Origin: CAYVVD01 sp964454975
GTDB taxonomy: Bacteria; Bacteroidota; Ignavibacteria; Kapaibacteriales; UBA2268
Assembly: GCA_964454975.1 (NCBI GenBank)
Contig: CAYVVD010000003.1
Location: forward strand, 62,001-126,000
Length of the DNA stretch: 64,000 nt
Reading direction: 5' to 3'
The notes beneath the pieces are model-generated. The model made no database searches. It was not told the DNA's origin and saw only the letters and a program-made list of their open reading frames with translations. The translations under genes were made by a program, and so were the position numbers. Below, piece after piece: positions 26,746 to 34,608 of the stretch (positions are counted from its first letter, which is position 1; every line of letters starts with the position of its first letter).

Positions 26746-27551
26746 TTTACCACCTCCGGTTTTTTGATGTCCCCGAGAGGATAGAAAGGAATCATCTTTT
26801 CATCAACGAATTTATTAGACTCGAGCGGTGTCATTTTCCAGTTGGAAGGGCAATTAGAGACAATCTCCACAAGGCAAAATCCCAAGCCTTGTTTTTGATA
26901 TTCAAATGCGTTCTTAATTGCTTTTTTGGCTTTGCGTACATTCGCGGTTTTGTGAACAGACTGCCTCGTTACATATGCAACTCCTGGCAGTTGAGCCAAC
27001 AAATCACCAATTTTCAGCGGATACCCCATTGTCTGAACATCACGCCCGTAGGGGCTGGTTGTAGAGAACATTCCGGGAAGTGTAGTCGGAGCCATTTGTC
27101 CGCTTGTCATACCGTAAATACCATTGTTGATGAACACAACCAGGATGTTTTCGCCTCTGTTAGCAGCATGAACAGTTTCTGCTGTTCCGATAGCTGCAAG
27201 GTCGCCATCGCCCTGGTAAGTAAAAACGTACTTATCGGGCATAACTCTTTTGAGTCCTGTTGCAACTGCGCAAGCCCTGCCGTGAGCGGCTTCCTGCATA
27301 TCTACATTCATATAATGGTAAGCAAAAACAGAGCAACCAACTGGGGCTACACCGAGTGTTTCATTTTGTATTCCGAGTTCATCTACAACTTCCATCAGGA
27401 TTTTGTGTGCCGTTCCGTGCCCACACCCCGGGCAGTAATGCATGGGGTCGTCAACCATCGTTGCCGGTTTAACATATACCTGGAGTTCATCCAGGCAAAG
27501 GGATTCATTGACAACCGCTTCATCAAGGTCTATATATGTTTTCTCACTCAT
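26742..27551 (-). CDS. 2-oxoacid:ferredoxin oxidoreductase beta subunit (TPP-binding)
   Basis: This subunit binds thiamine pyrophosphate. HYCPGCGHGTAHKIL (37-51) opens the domain, and the TPP motif runs from GDGDLAAIGTAE to the closing VFINNGIYGMTSGQ. The APTTLPGMFSTTSPYGRD segment is typical of KorB/VorB partners. The length, 269 aa, is normal. It overlaps the alpha gene upstream and the gamma gene downstream by 4 nt each (ATGA), so the three subunits are translated together. Confidence 0.92.
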   Translation of the reverse strand: MSEKTYIDLDEAVVNESLCLDELQVYVKPATMVDDPMHYCPGCGHGTAHKILMEVVDELGIQNETLGVAPVGCSVFAYHYMNVDMQEAAHGRACAVATGLKRVMPDKYVFTYQGDGDLAAIGTAETVHAANRGENILVVFINNGIYGMTSGQMAPTTLPGMFSTTSPYGRDVQTMGYPLKIGDLLAQLPGVAYVTRQSVHKTANVRKAKKAIKNAFEYQKQGLGFCLVEIVSNCPSNWKMTPLESNKFVDEKMIPFYPLGDIKKPEVVK

Positions 27552-28621
27552 GCTCCACCTCCGGAGATAAACGTTTTTTCAAAATACTCCAGGATTTCTT
27601 CAGGTGATGGAATTACACCTCCCATCCTGCCATAAAATTCAACTTTTGTCTTACCATTGACCGACAGCCTAACGTCTTCAACCATTTGTCCGGCATTCAT
27701 TTCAACATCCAATATGCCTTTTACTTTTAGTCCTATTTCATAGAATAATTTATTCGGGAATGGGAATAATGTAATCGGTCTTATAAGACCAATTTTAAAT
27801 CCTTTTTCCCTACCGAGTTCCATTGCTTTCATACAAATCCTTGCACCAAGGCCATACCCGGTGAAGATATATTCTGCATCATCAATGTTCATTTCCTGGA
27901 AGCGGACTTCCTTCTCCTGCATTTCCCTGTATTTTGCCTGTAGCCTGTTATTAATCTCTTCCATCTGCTCAGGCTGGATGTGAAGAGAAGTAATAAATCT
28001 GCGATCACCATTTTTTGGTTTTCCGGTTGTTGCCCATTCAGGGAACTCAGTTTTGCGTGGTTGCTGGTCAAACAAAACTACTTTTTCCATCATCTGGCCG
28101 ATGGCGCCATCTGTAAGAATCATTGCGGGGTTGCGATACTTTTCAGCAAGCTCGAAACCGAGTTTCACAAAATCAACCATTTCCTGAACGCTGCAAGGCG
28201 CAAGTACAATCAATTTATAATCACCGTGCCCGCCGCCCTTAACAGACTGCATATAATCTGCCTGTGAAGGCTGGATAGTTCCAAGCCCGGGTCCTCCCCT
28301 GTTTACGTTTGCAAGCAGGCAGGGCAATTCAGCACCGGCAATATACGAGAGTCCTTCCTGCATCAGGCTAATGCCCGGGCTGGAGGAAGTTGTCATCACC
28401 CTGCGGCCACCTCCTGCAGCGCCATAAATCATATTAATTGCAGCAACTTCGCTTTCTGCCTGGAGTACTACCATTCCTGTTCTCTGTGTTGCATCCTTTG
28501 ACAGGTATTCGAGTACCTCTGACTGAGGTGTAATCGGGTAACCGAAATATGCATCGCATCCTGCTCTTATCATAGCTTCTGCGAGCGCTTCGTTACCCTT
28601 CATTAATTTTATTTCGCCCAT
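27548..28621 (-). CDS. 2-oxoacid:ferredoxin oxidoreductase alpha subunit (VorB-like)
   Basis: The opening LMKGNEALAEAMIRAGCDAYFGYPITPQSE matches the alpha subunits often named VorB (3-methyl-2-oxobutanoate:ferredoxin oxidoreductase), here written in two parts: LMKGNEALAEAMIRAG and CDAYFGYPITPQSE. SSSPGISLMQEGLSYIAGAE and NRGGPGLGTIQPSQADY follow. The length, 357 aa, fits. The likely reaction is branched-chain 2-oxoacid plus CoA to acyl-CoA, with electrons passing to the neighbouring ferredoxin subunit; a 2-oxoglutarate enzyme is the main alternative. It lies 19 bp after the ferredoxin gene. Confidence 0.88.
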   Translation of the reverse strand: MGEIKLMKGNEALAEAMIRAGCDAYFGYPITPQSEVLEYLSKDATQRTGMVVLQAESEVAAINMIYGAAGGGRRVMTTSSSPGISLMQEGLSYIAGAELPCLLANVNRGGPGLGTIQPSQADYMQSVKGGGHGDYKLIVLAPCSVQEMVDFVKLGFELAEKYRNPAMILTDGAIGQMMEKVVLFDQQPRKTEFPEWATTGKPKNGDRRFITSLHIQPEQMEEINNRLQAKYREMQEKEVRFQEMNIDDAEYIFTGYGLGARICMKAMELGREKGFKIGLIRPITLFPFPNKLFYEIGLKVKGILDVEMNAGQMVEDVRLSVNGKTKVEFYGRMGGVIPSPEEILEYFEKTFISGGGA

Positions 28622-28640
28622 TTTTAGCTCCAGTTAGATG

Positions 28641-28877
28641 TTATGCGCTTTTCCTTTTCTCAACTTTGCGGTAAACAGTTATTATTGCTTCGGGGCAAAC
28701 TATCGCGCAACTAGCACAGCCGTTGCACTTGTTGTTTATTTTAACCGCATAGTGATATCCCTTTTTATTGATATATTTTGAAAGCACAATGGCTTCCTCG
28801 GGGCATGCTTCAGTACACAACTCGCAGCCTTTGCACCTTTCTATATCAATAATAATTTCACCGAGTACATTTGCCAT
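28641..28877 (-). CDS. Two-[4Fe-4S] ferredoxin, delta subunit of the oxidoreductase
   Basis: The 78-aa protein has two cysteine clusters, CKGCELCTEACP and CNGCASCAIVCP, for two [4Fe-4S] centres. As the first gene of the operon it is the electron-transfer (delta) subunit of the adjacent 2-oxoacid oxidoreductase. AGAGG precedes its ATG. A 14-bp TGATATA/TATATCA palindrome sits just upstream at 28891-28904. Confidence 0.92.
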   Translation of the reverse strand: MANVLGEIIIDIERCKGCELCTEACPEEAIVLSKYINKKGYHYAVKINNKCNGCASCAIVCPEAIITVYRKVEKRKSA

Positions 28878-29145
28878 AATTACCTCTGGCTGATATATAT
28901 ATCAAAAAACATAGTGGTTACACAATCAACATCATCTAAATTTAAAATTAACAGTTAGCCATATCCTATCAAACACAAAACAAAATTCTATATCCCAATG
29001 CGTTGTTGAATCAATCCGTTTGAAATATGGCTTACTATCAGGTTTCTGAAAGTCTGATCAACTTCAACCAGGCAGGAAATTTAACTGTTTATTAAACCAC
29101 AAACAATTAATTATAGATAATAATAATATTCAATATCAATTAATT

Positions 29146-30135
29146 TCATCCAATCTCCCCAATCAAAAGTGGATTGATCGCAATAAGCCTTTCAAGGATT
29201 GTGTTTGCGTTTTCGCGGTTTGCTATAAGTATCATTCCAATACCGAGATTGAATACACGCCGCATTTCTTCCACAGACACATCTCCCGCTGCATGAATAA
29301 GCTTGAAAATCGGCAGCCATTCCCAGGCATCCCAATCGAGTTTTATTTCAAGCCCTTCGGGAATAATTCGCCTTGTGTTGCCCATTATTCCACCGCCTGT
29401 AATATGCGATATGCCTTTCAGCAGCGATTCCTCGCTTAGTGGATAGACTTCATGCAGATATGAACGGTGTATTTCGAGGAGGGATTCGCCCAGTGATTTG
29501 CCGAGTTCATCTACATATTGATTTGCATCGAGCTTTTTGAGCAGTGCTGCACGGGCGAGGGAATAGCCGTTTGTATGCAGACCTGTGGAAGGAAGGCCGA
29601 TAAGCACATCCCCTTTTTGGATTTTTCTCCCGTTGATGATATGCTTTTTGTCAACAACACCGACAATAGTGCCGGAAATATCGTATTCGCCTTCCTTGTA
29701 CATTGATGGCATTTCAGCGGTTTCGCCGCCGATAAGAGCGCAGCCGTTTTTTTTACATGCAATAGCAAAGCCTTTGATTACATCTGTCGCCGTATCCGGG
29801 TTTAACTTCCCTGTGGCAAAATAATCGAGGAAGAACAATGGACGAGCGCCGCAGCAGAGAATATCATTTACACAGTGATTTACGAGGCATTGGCCAACAG
29901 TGTCATGGATTCCTGATTTGAAGGCGACAATGAGTTTTGTGCCAACACCATCAGTACTTGAAACCAGAACAGGATGCTCGAGCTCGTCAAATTTGGCATC
30001 GTAGAATCCACCAAACAAACCAATGCCGGAAAGCACCCGTTCGTTAAATGTATCCTTGATAAAAGGTTTGATTTTATCTACAGTGCTGTCGCCTGCATCA
30101 ATATCAACACCTGAGTCTTTGTAAGTAATACCCAT
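29146..30135 (-). CDS. purM: Phosphoribosylformylglycinamidine cyclo-ligase
   Basis: PurM closes the imidazole ring of AIR in purine synthesis, using ATP. The N-terminus has ITYKDSGVDIDAGD (3-16), then VSSTDGVGTKLIVAF, CCGARPLFFLDYFATG, ALIGGETAEMP and GLHTNGYSLAR, and near the end ISHITGGGIMGNTRRI. I chose the ATG at 30135 (329 aa) because it overlaps the stop of the glycosyltransferase gene upstream (TAATG); an ATG at 30153 would extend 6 residues into it. Coupling of purM to a glycosyltransferase is probably incidental. Confidence 0.94.
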   Translation of the reverse strand: MGITYKDSGVDIDAGDSTVDKIKPFIKDTFNERVLSGIGLFGGFYDAKFDELEHPVLVSSTDGVGTKLIVAFKSGIHDTVGQCLVNHCVNDILCCGARPLFFLDYFATGKLNPDTATDVIKGFAIACKKNGCALIGGETAEMPSMYKEGEYDISGTIVGVVDKKHIINGRKIQKGDVLIGLPSTGLHTNGYSLARAALLKKLDANQYVDELGKSLGESLLEIHRSYLHEVYPLSEESLLKGISHITGGGIMGNTRRIIPEGLEIKLDWDAWEWLPIFKLIHAAGDVSVEEMRRVFNLGIGMILIANRENANTILERLIAINPLLIGEIG

Positions 30136-30986
30136 TACCTGACCGCTTCCCATTCTTTTGAAAATGATTTACCAAACACCCATACCCACATGGCATTAAG
30201 CGTCCATGATAGTATCGTACGGAAATATCCGTATTTTTTAAAGCGACGAGTGGATTCAAGCACACGCAGCTTACTATTGTATTTAACTGTGCCTATTCTT
30301 CCAATCCGACGGTAGAGGTCGAAATCCTCACCTGCAGAATATGCCTCGTTGTACCTGCCTGCCCTTTCAAAGACATCCTTTTTGATTACCTGGCACTCCC
30401 CCCTGCCAATACTAACGCCAAGCCTGTTAACAAGCCAGATGTACCTGTTGTAAATAATATAAAACAATTTGTCTCTAATTGTGAGTTTCCCAGGAAGAGG
30501 CCCAACATAGCAGGCAATGGCATCAACGCCTTTTATTTCAGAGTTTGTGTTTTCCCAGTTAGAAATTTTTTCAAAGAATTCATCCGGGTTATCAGGGATT
30601 GTGTCGGCATTTATAAAAACAAGAATCTCTGCTTCTGCATATTCAGCGCCTTTGTTCCTGCCTTCGGAAATCGTCTGGCGTCGTGCTTTTTTGTGCTCAA
30701 CAACAAAGTCTGTGTGTTGCCTGGCAATCTCAACTGTCCTGTCATTGCTTCCGCCGTCGCTTATAATAATTTGAAGTCCGTATTTCCTGCGTAATTCCGG
30801 AGTGAATATAGATAAAGTATGAGGAAGAATTTTTTCTTCCTTATACACAGGTATAATAATACTGATTCTGAAAGTTTGCTTGGCTACCTGTATAGTATTT
30901 TCAATATCCGGGTATGCATGACCCCCGTTTAATTTTCCATTCCTTGAACCAGTAACAGGTTTAAATTTCGAAAAGATTCGTAACAA
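30135..30986 (-). CDS. Glycosyltransferase family 2 (GT-A)
   Basis: The GT-A core starts at ISIIIPVYKEEKILPHTL (41-58), followed by IISDGGSNDRTVEIA and a DxD-like FINADTIPD. The C-terminal GEDFDLYRRIGRIG is the acceptor-side E-D motif, and a hydrophobic helix (TILSWTLNAMWVWVFG) near the end suggests membrane association. The first 40 residues lack a known motif. It probably transfers a sugar in polysaccharide or glycolipid synthesis; the acceptor is unknown. Its stop overlaps the purM start. Confidence 0.82.
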   Translation of the reverse strand: MLRIFSKFKPVTGSRNGKLNGGHAYPDIENTIQVAKQTFRISIIIPVYKEEKILPHTLSIFTPELRRKYGLQIIISDGGSNDRTVEIARQHTDFVVEHKKARRQTISEGRNKGAEYAEAEILVFINADTIPDNPDEFFEKISNWENTNSEIKGVDAIACYVGPLPGKLTIRDKLFYIIYNRYIWLVNRLGVSIGRGECQVIKKDVFERAGRYNEAYSAGEDFDLYRRIGRIGTVKYNSKLRVLESTRRFKKYGYFRTILSWTLNAMWVWVFGKSFSKEWEAVR

Positions 30987-31065
30987 ATTCTAATGCCGGA
31001 TTTTTTCAAAACTTAAAAATATCAATAATACTACATCTTTAAAAACGAAAAGCTCAATTAATTCC

Positions 31066-32112
31066 TTAAAAATGGAAAGGATACATGAGGAAAACGCGGG
31101 TTGTCGGGCCAAATTCTATTGCAGGTGATGGCAATTTAAAGTACATGATTGATTGTTTGAACCAGTTCCAGAGGTAATGACCGTCGGGAAGAATTTTAGT
31201 AAGGTTGTAATCCAATGCAACAACAAATCTCGGTTCGCCATAATATCCATCACCAAAATCCACTTTGCCTTCTTTGCACGCCGGATTATCAAATTCATTA
31301 CAAATACCTCTTGCGGCGTAACCAAAACTTAATTCAAGCCACTCGGGCCAGTAATCTTTCATGCTCAACGGTAACATATTATGAACATTAACATTCATAT
31401 GTAATGTATGAGAACTGTAATCATCTATAAAAAACTCTGCAGGCACACGCATTTCTTCTCCGTACCAATTAGCAGGCATATAAATAAATTTTGGAGTGAA
31501 GTTCTGTAGATAAGGCCAGTAGTATTGCCCGATAAAAAATGCAGCACCTGCTACATTCATGTACATATCGCTCGGACTGAATCCCCAGTTGATTCCATAG
31601 CCATCGAGTATCTCAACATAAGAAGTATATGCAAGCCCGGCAAGTCCTCCCCATACAGTAGCGGCTTCCCAGCTAAGGCCTGTCATCATTAATGCCTCCG
31701 ACATTAAATAACCGGTATAATAAGTCCCAAACAAGTGCCCAGCCTTATCGGCGTACAATGCGTATTGCCCGTCTTCGAAAACTTTAAAATCACCCTGTTC
31801 TTTCCATATTGTATTTAATTGCAGTTGGTGTTGTAGTATAAAAAGGGTTGTCAGGCTTCCCGTAAAAACATAAAACGGTACCGGATTAATGTCTGTATCT
31901 TCAAAAGGAAGGCTTCCATCCATCGTAACTCTTTGTAAATTGGCATATTTAAATTGATTTGCATCTACAAAATTGCTTATCTTTGCAGTGTCCGATGTGT
32001 TTAATTTTTTTTCTTTATCTTCACTAAATTCAGCCAGGTTACCTGAATCAGCCAAAACCGGAATCAGTTGAACAACGCTAAATAGTAATAAAATAAATAG
32101 ATTAGATTGCAT
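31066..32112 (-). CDS. DUF2279-like exported protein
   Basis: From the ATG at 32112 the protein has 348 aa and a signal peptide (MQSNLFILLLFSVVQLIPVL, cleavage near ADS). The middle segment YADKAGHLFGTYYTGYLMSE, then EILDGYGINWGFSPSDMYMN matches the DUF2279 family of predicted periplasmic or envelope proteins. The His in the GH motif and the Asp of SPSD are conserved features of that family. The function is unknown. An upstream ATG at 32154 would hide the signal behind 14 residues. It is divergent from the rodZ-like gene across a region with a 9-bp inverted repeat. Confidence 0.7.
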   Translation of the reverse strand: MQSNLFILLLFSVVQLIPVLADSGNLAEFSEDKEKKLNTSDTAKISNFVDANQFKYANLQRVTMDGSLPFEDTDINPVPFYVFTGSLTTLFILQHQLQLNTIWKEQGDFKVFEDGQYALYADKAGHLFGTYYTGYLMSEALMMTGLSWEAATVWGGLAGLAYTSYVEILDGYGINWGFSPSDMYMNVAGAAFFIGQYYWPYLQNFTPKFIYMPANWYGEEMRVPAEFFIDDYSSHTLHMNVNVHNMLPLSMKDYWPEWLELSFGYAARGICNEFDNPACKEGKVDFGDGYYGEPRFVVALDYNLTKILPDGHYLWNWFKQSIMYFKLPSPAIEFGPTTRVFLMYPFHF

Positions 32113-32151
32113 TATAATCCTATTTGAATTTGGTTCAGTTTTTGATATAAT

Positions 32152-32179
32152 CAACAGTGTTTATTATTTGACACTGTTG
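32152..32179. promoter_or_regulatory. Perfect inverted repeat in a divergent promoter region
   Basis: CAACAGTGT (32152-32160) and ACACTGTTG (32171-32179) form 9-bp arms around a 10-nt spacer, centred between the divergent DUF2279 gene and the rodZ-like gene. A dimeric regulator could bind here. A smaller perfect repeat, CCTTG-TAA-CAAGG, lies at 32206-32218, closer to rodZ. Confidence 0.45.
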
Positions 32180-32242
32180 CTATAGGCAATTTAATTAAGG
32201 TACAACCTTGTAACAAGGCAAAATTCGGAATTTGACTGCCAA

Positions 32243-33133
32243 ATGGACGATTCTGCAAATATATTTAGAGAAATGCGGGAAGAGGCAAAGCTGACAATCC
32301 AAGATGTTAGCGAAAAAACAAAGATAAGGCCTCATATTATCCGCTTTATCGAAGAAGGAAAATTCGATCAGCTCCCACCTGTTTATGGCAAGTCATTCCT
32401 GCGAACCTATGCTAAACTCCTTAATATTGAAGAGGAACTGTATATTGAAGCAATAGAAGTTCTTTCTAAAAAAGAGATTAAACCTGTCCCAATCATTATT
32501 AAAAACAATAATGGAAAAGAAAACCTGTTTGCTGAAAAGATTTCAGACTATAAAAAAATCTTTAAGAAGGAATCCAAGGTGTCCTTTAATAAAACTATTA
32601 TCAATGTTGTGATATATGTAGGGATCCTTGTTGCTCTTCTTGCCCTGCTTTACATTACCTTTTATACTGGTGAAAGCAATAAAATGTCTGAACTTGAAGT
32701 AAACAGCCCGCAAGCTTCCGATACCGCTGTAATTGATGAAGGGGGAAGCGGATTGTTGTCATTTTTTGAAAAACCGGACAGCCTTACACTTTCAGGCAAA
32801 GCGACAGATACTTCATGGATCAGGATTGAAATAGACGGCAATGTAATAACTGAAGTACTCATGCTCCCGGGTATGAAACGAGATTGGAAAGCTAAAGAAT
32901 TTTTTATCCTGAACCAGGGGAATGTGGGGGCAATCAGTTTTAGCCTGAATGGCAAACAGCTTGAAGATTTTGGGAATGCCGGAAGTGTTGTAAAAAATGT
33001 CAAAATAACAGAAACAGAAATAGTTAAGCCTGAACCCTGGAAATTGAGAACAAAACAGAAAGACAGAAAAGAAATTAAGCGTATTGACCCAAGCCCTCTT
33101 GAACAGGAAGAAAATAAAATTAGATATAATTAG
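32243..33133 (+). CDS. RodZ-like cytoskeletal helix-turn-helix membrane protein
   Basis: RodZ links MreB to the envelope and helps keep rod shape. The 296-aa protein has the expected order: a cytoplasmic helix-turn-helix of the Cro/C1-like type (LTIQDVSEKTKIRPHIIRFI, 17-36; PPVYGKSFLRTYAKLL, 45-60), a basic linker, one transmembrane helix (about 118-141), and a periplasmic DUF4115-like domain (WIRIEIDGNVITEVLMLPG) with a Lys/Arg-rich end. The stop overlaps the convergent kdsD stop in TTAG. Confidence 0.82.
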   Translation: MDDSANIFREMREEAKLTIQDVSEKTKIRPHIIRFIEEGKFDQLPPVYGKSFLRTYAKLLNIEEELYIEAIEVLSKKEIKPVPIIIKNNNGKENLFAEKISDYKKIFKKESKVSFNKTIINVVIYVGILVALLALLYITFYTGESNKMSELEVNSPQASDTAVIDEGGSGLLSFFEKPDSLTLSGKATDTSWIRIEIDGNVITEVLMLPGMKRDWKAKEFFILNQGNVGAISFSLNGKQLEDFGNAGSVVKNVKITETEIVKPEPWKLRTKQKDRKEIKRIDPSPLEQEENKIRYN

Positions 33134-34092
33134 ACAACACTTCCAATTATATCATGAATCCTGACAAGTCCGACACAAGATCCGGACTCATTCTTTACCG
33201 GCAATACACTTATCTGGCTAACTCTCTCCTCCATTATAGAAAGTGCAACACCAAGAAAAACATCAGGCTTTACACTTATGGGATTCTTAGTCATTACATC
33301 TTGAACTGACAATCCTTTCAAATCATCATACATTTGGAGGATCCGCCTTACATCACCATCTGTAATAATACCAACCAACTTGTCATCCTTACCAACAACA
33401 CAAACACATCCCAAGCCTTTTTGGCTTATTTCTATTAAAGCATCTTTAAAACTATCAGTATATTCAACTAACGGTAAAGTATCCCCCTTGTGCATAACAT
33501 CGCTGACATGCAGGGTTGTGTTCCTGCCAATCTGCCCATGCGGGTGGTTAAACGCAAAATCTTCAAGCTTAAATCCGTTTAATTCCATCAAACAAACAGC
33601 AAGCGCATCGCCATAAACAAGTGCTGCGGTTGTACTGGTCATTGGCGCCAGGTTCACCGGGCATGCTTCCTTATCAATAGTAGTGTTAAGAACAGCATCA
33701 CTCATGCGGGCAATATAGGATTCCATGTTTCCTACAAGCGAAATTACCTTAACTTCCCTTTTACGAAGGAACGGTATGATTTTGACAATGTCTTCGGTGC
33801 TGCCACTTTTCGAGATAAGAATAGCAGCATCACCCTTCTTAATCACACCTATGTCACCGTGTAATGCTTCTACCGGATGAATGAAAAACGCCGGGACTCC
33901 GATACTCGAGAATGTATGTGCGATTTTTCTTGCAATATTACCCGATTTTCCGATACCAAAAACAAGCACCTTTGTTGAGTGTTTTAGTATATCAATGGCA
34001 CTATTTATTTCTTCACCGATATTCTCCCGCACCAATGCAAGCGAGTTAATTTCATCATTGAATACTCTCTTTGCAACACTGACTAAATCCAT
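33130..34092 (-). CDS. kdsD: D-arabinose-5-phosphate isomerase (KdsD/KpsF family)
   Basis: This enzyme interconverts ribulose 5-phosphate and arabinose 5-phosphate, the first committed step to Kdo for LPS. The SIS domain carries VFGIGKSGNIARKIAHTF and HGDIGVIKKGD with ISKSGSTED; the C-terminal half has two CBS domains (VMHKGDTLPLVEYTDSF and VMTKNPISVKPDVFLG). The length, 320 aa, and the domain order are canonical. It goes with hldD and the lpx genes in supplying the LPS core and lipid A. Confidence 0.93.
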   Translation of the reverse strand: MDLVSVAKRVFNDEINSLALVRENIGEEINSAIDILKHSTKVLVFGIGKSGNIARKIAHTFSSIGVPAFFIHPVEALHGDIGVIKKGDAAILISKSGSTEDIVKIIPFLRKREVKVISLVGNMESYIARMSDAVLNTTIDKEACPVNLAPMTSTTAALVYGDALAVCLMELNGFKLEDFAFNHPHGQIGRNTTLHVSDVMHKGDTLPLVEYTDSFKDALIEISQKGLGCVCVVGKDDKLVGIITDGDVRRILQMYDDLKGLSVQDVMTKNPISVKPDVFLGVALSIMEERVSQISVLPVKNESGSCVGLVRIHDIIGSVV

Positions 34093-34172
34093 TTAAGCTC
34101 CATAATAAATCAGCCTGCAATCTAACGAAAGCGGGCTTTATATTAAAGCATATACCGAATTATCGATATAAA

Positions 34173-34517
34173 TCAACCGGGAGGCCACTTCATAATTCTC
34201 CCGCCAAGAAGGTGGCAATGGATGTGAAAAACAGTTTGCCCAGCCTCTGCATTGCAATTAAATACAAGTCTGTAACCCTTTTCATCAATACCCGTTTCTT
34301 TGGCAATCTCCCTTGCCCGGAGTATTATCTTTCCAAGGAGTTCTGCATCGTTTTCGGAAGCATCATTTAGAGTAGCTATTTCTTTCTTTGGGACTACCAG
34401 AATGTGAACCGGCGCCTGGGGGCTTATATCCTTAAAAGCCATTATTTCTTTGTCTTCATAGATAATATCAGCCGGCAACTCTTTGTCAATTATTTTCTTA
34501 AAAATTGTACCTGCCAT
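34173..34517 (-). CDS. HIT family (HinT-like) nucleotide hydrolase
   Basis: The 114-aa protein has the histidine triad FHIHCHLLGG with His98, His100 and His102. The opening TIFKKIIDKELPADIIYED and PVHILVVPKKEI are typical of the HinT branch, which hydrolyses purine phosphoramidates and adenylates. It is separated from the large T9SS gene by a terminator. Confidence 0.92.
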   Translation of the reverse strand: MAGTIFKKIIDKELPADIIYEDKEIMAFKDISPQAPVHILVVPKKEIATLNDASENDAELLGKIILRAREIAKETGIDEKGYRLVFNCNAEAGQTVFHIHCHLLGGRIMKWPPG

Positions 34518-34560
34518 TTCTGCCTGAAATATTTTGTTTTACATTTTCACATCTAAAATA

Positions 34561-34585
34561 AAAAAAGCCCCCCAAAGTGGAGGGC
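34561..34585 (-). terminator. Intrinsic terminator of the large T9SS gene
   Basis: A GC-rich hairpin (GCCC-CCC pairing with GG-GGGC across the AAAGT loop, one mismatch) lies 24 bp after the stop of the 1554-aa gene on the minus strand and is followed by a T run there. A T run on the plus strand (34586-34592) could make it bidirectional. Confidence 0.8.
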
Positions 34586-34608
34586 TTTTTTTCAAGTCAA
34601 TGCAAGAA

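Noticed and set aside
26694..27635. 313-codon plus-strand open frame opposite the oxidoreductase genes
   Set aside because: It lies wholly antisense to the clear gamma, beta and alpha subunit genes and its product (many Cys, His and Arg runs) resembles no family; a shadow frame.
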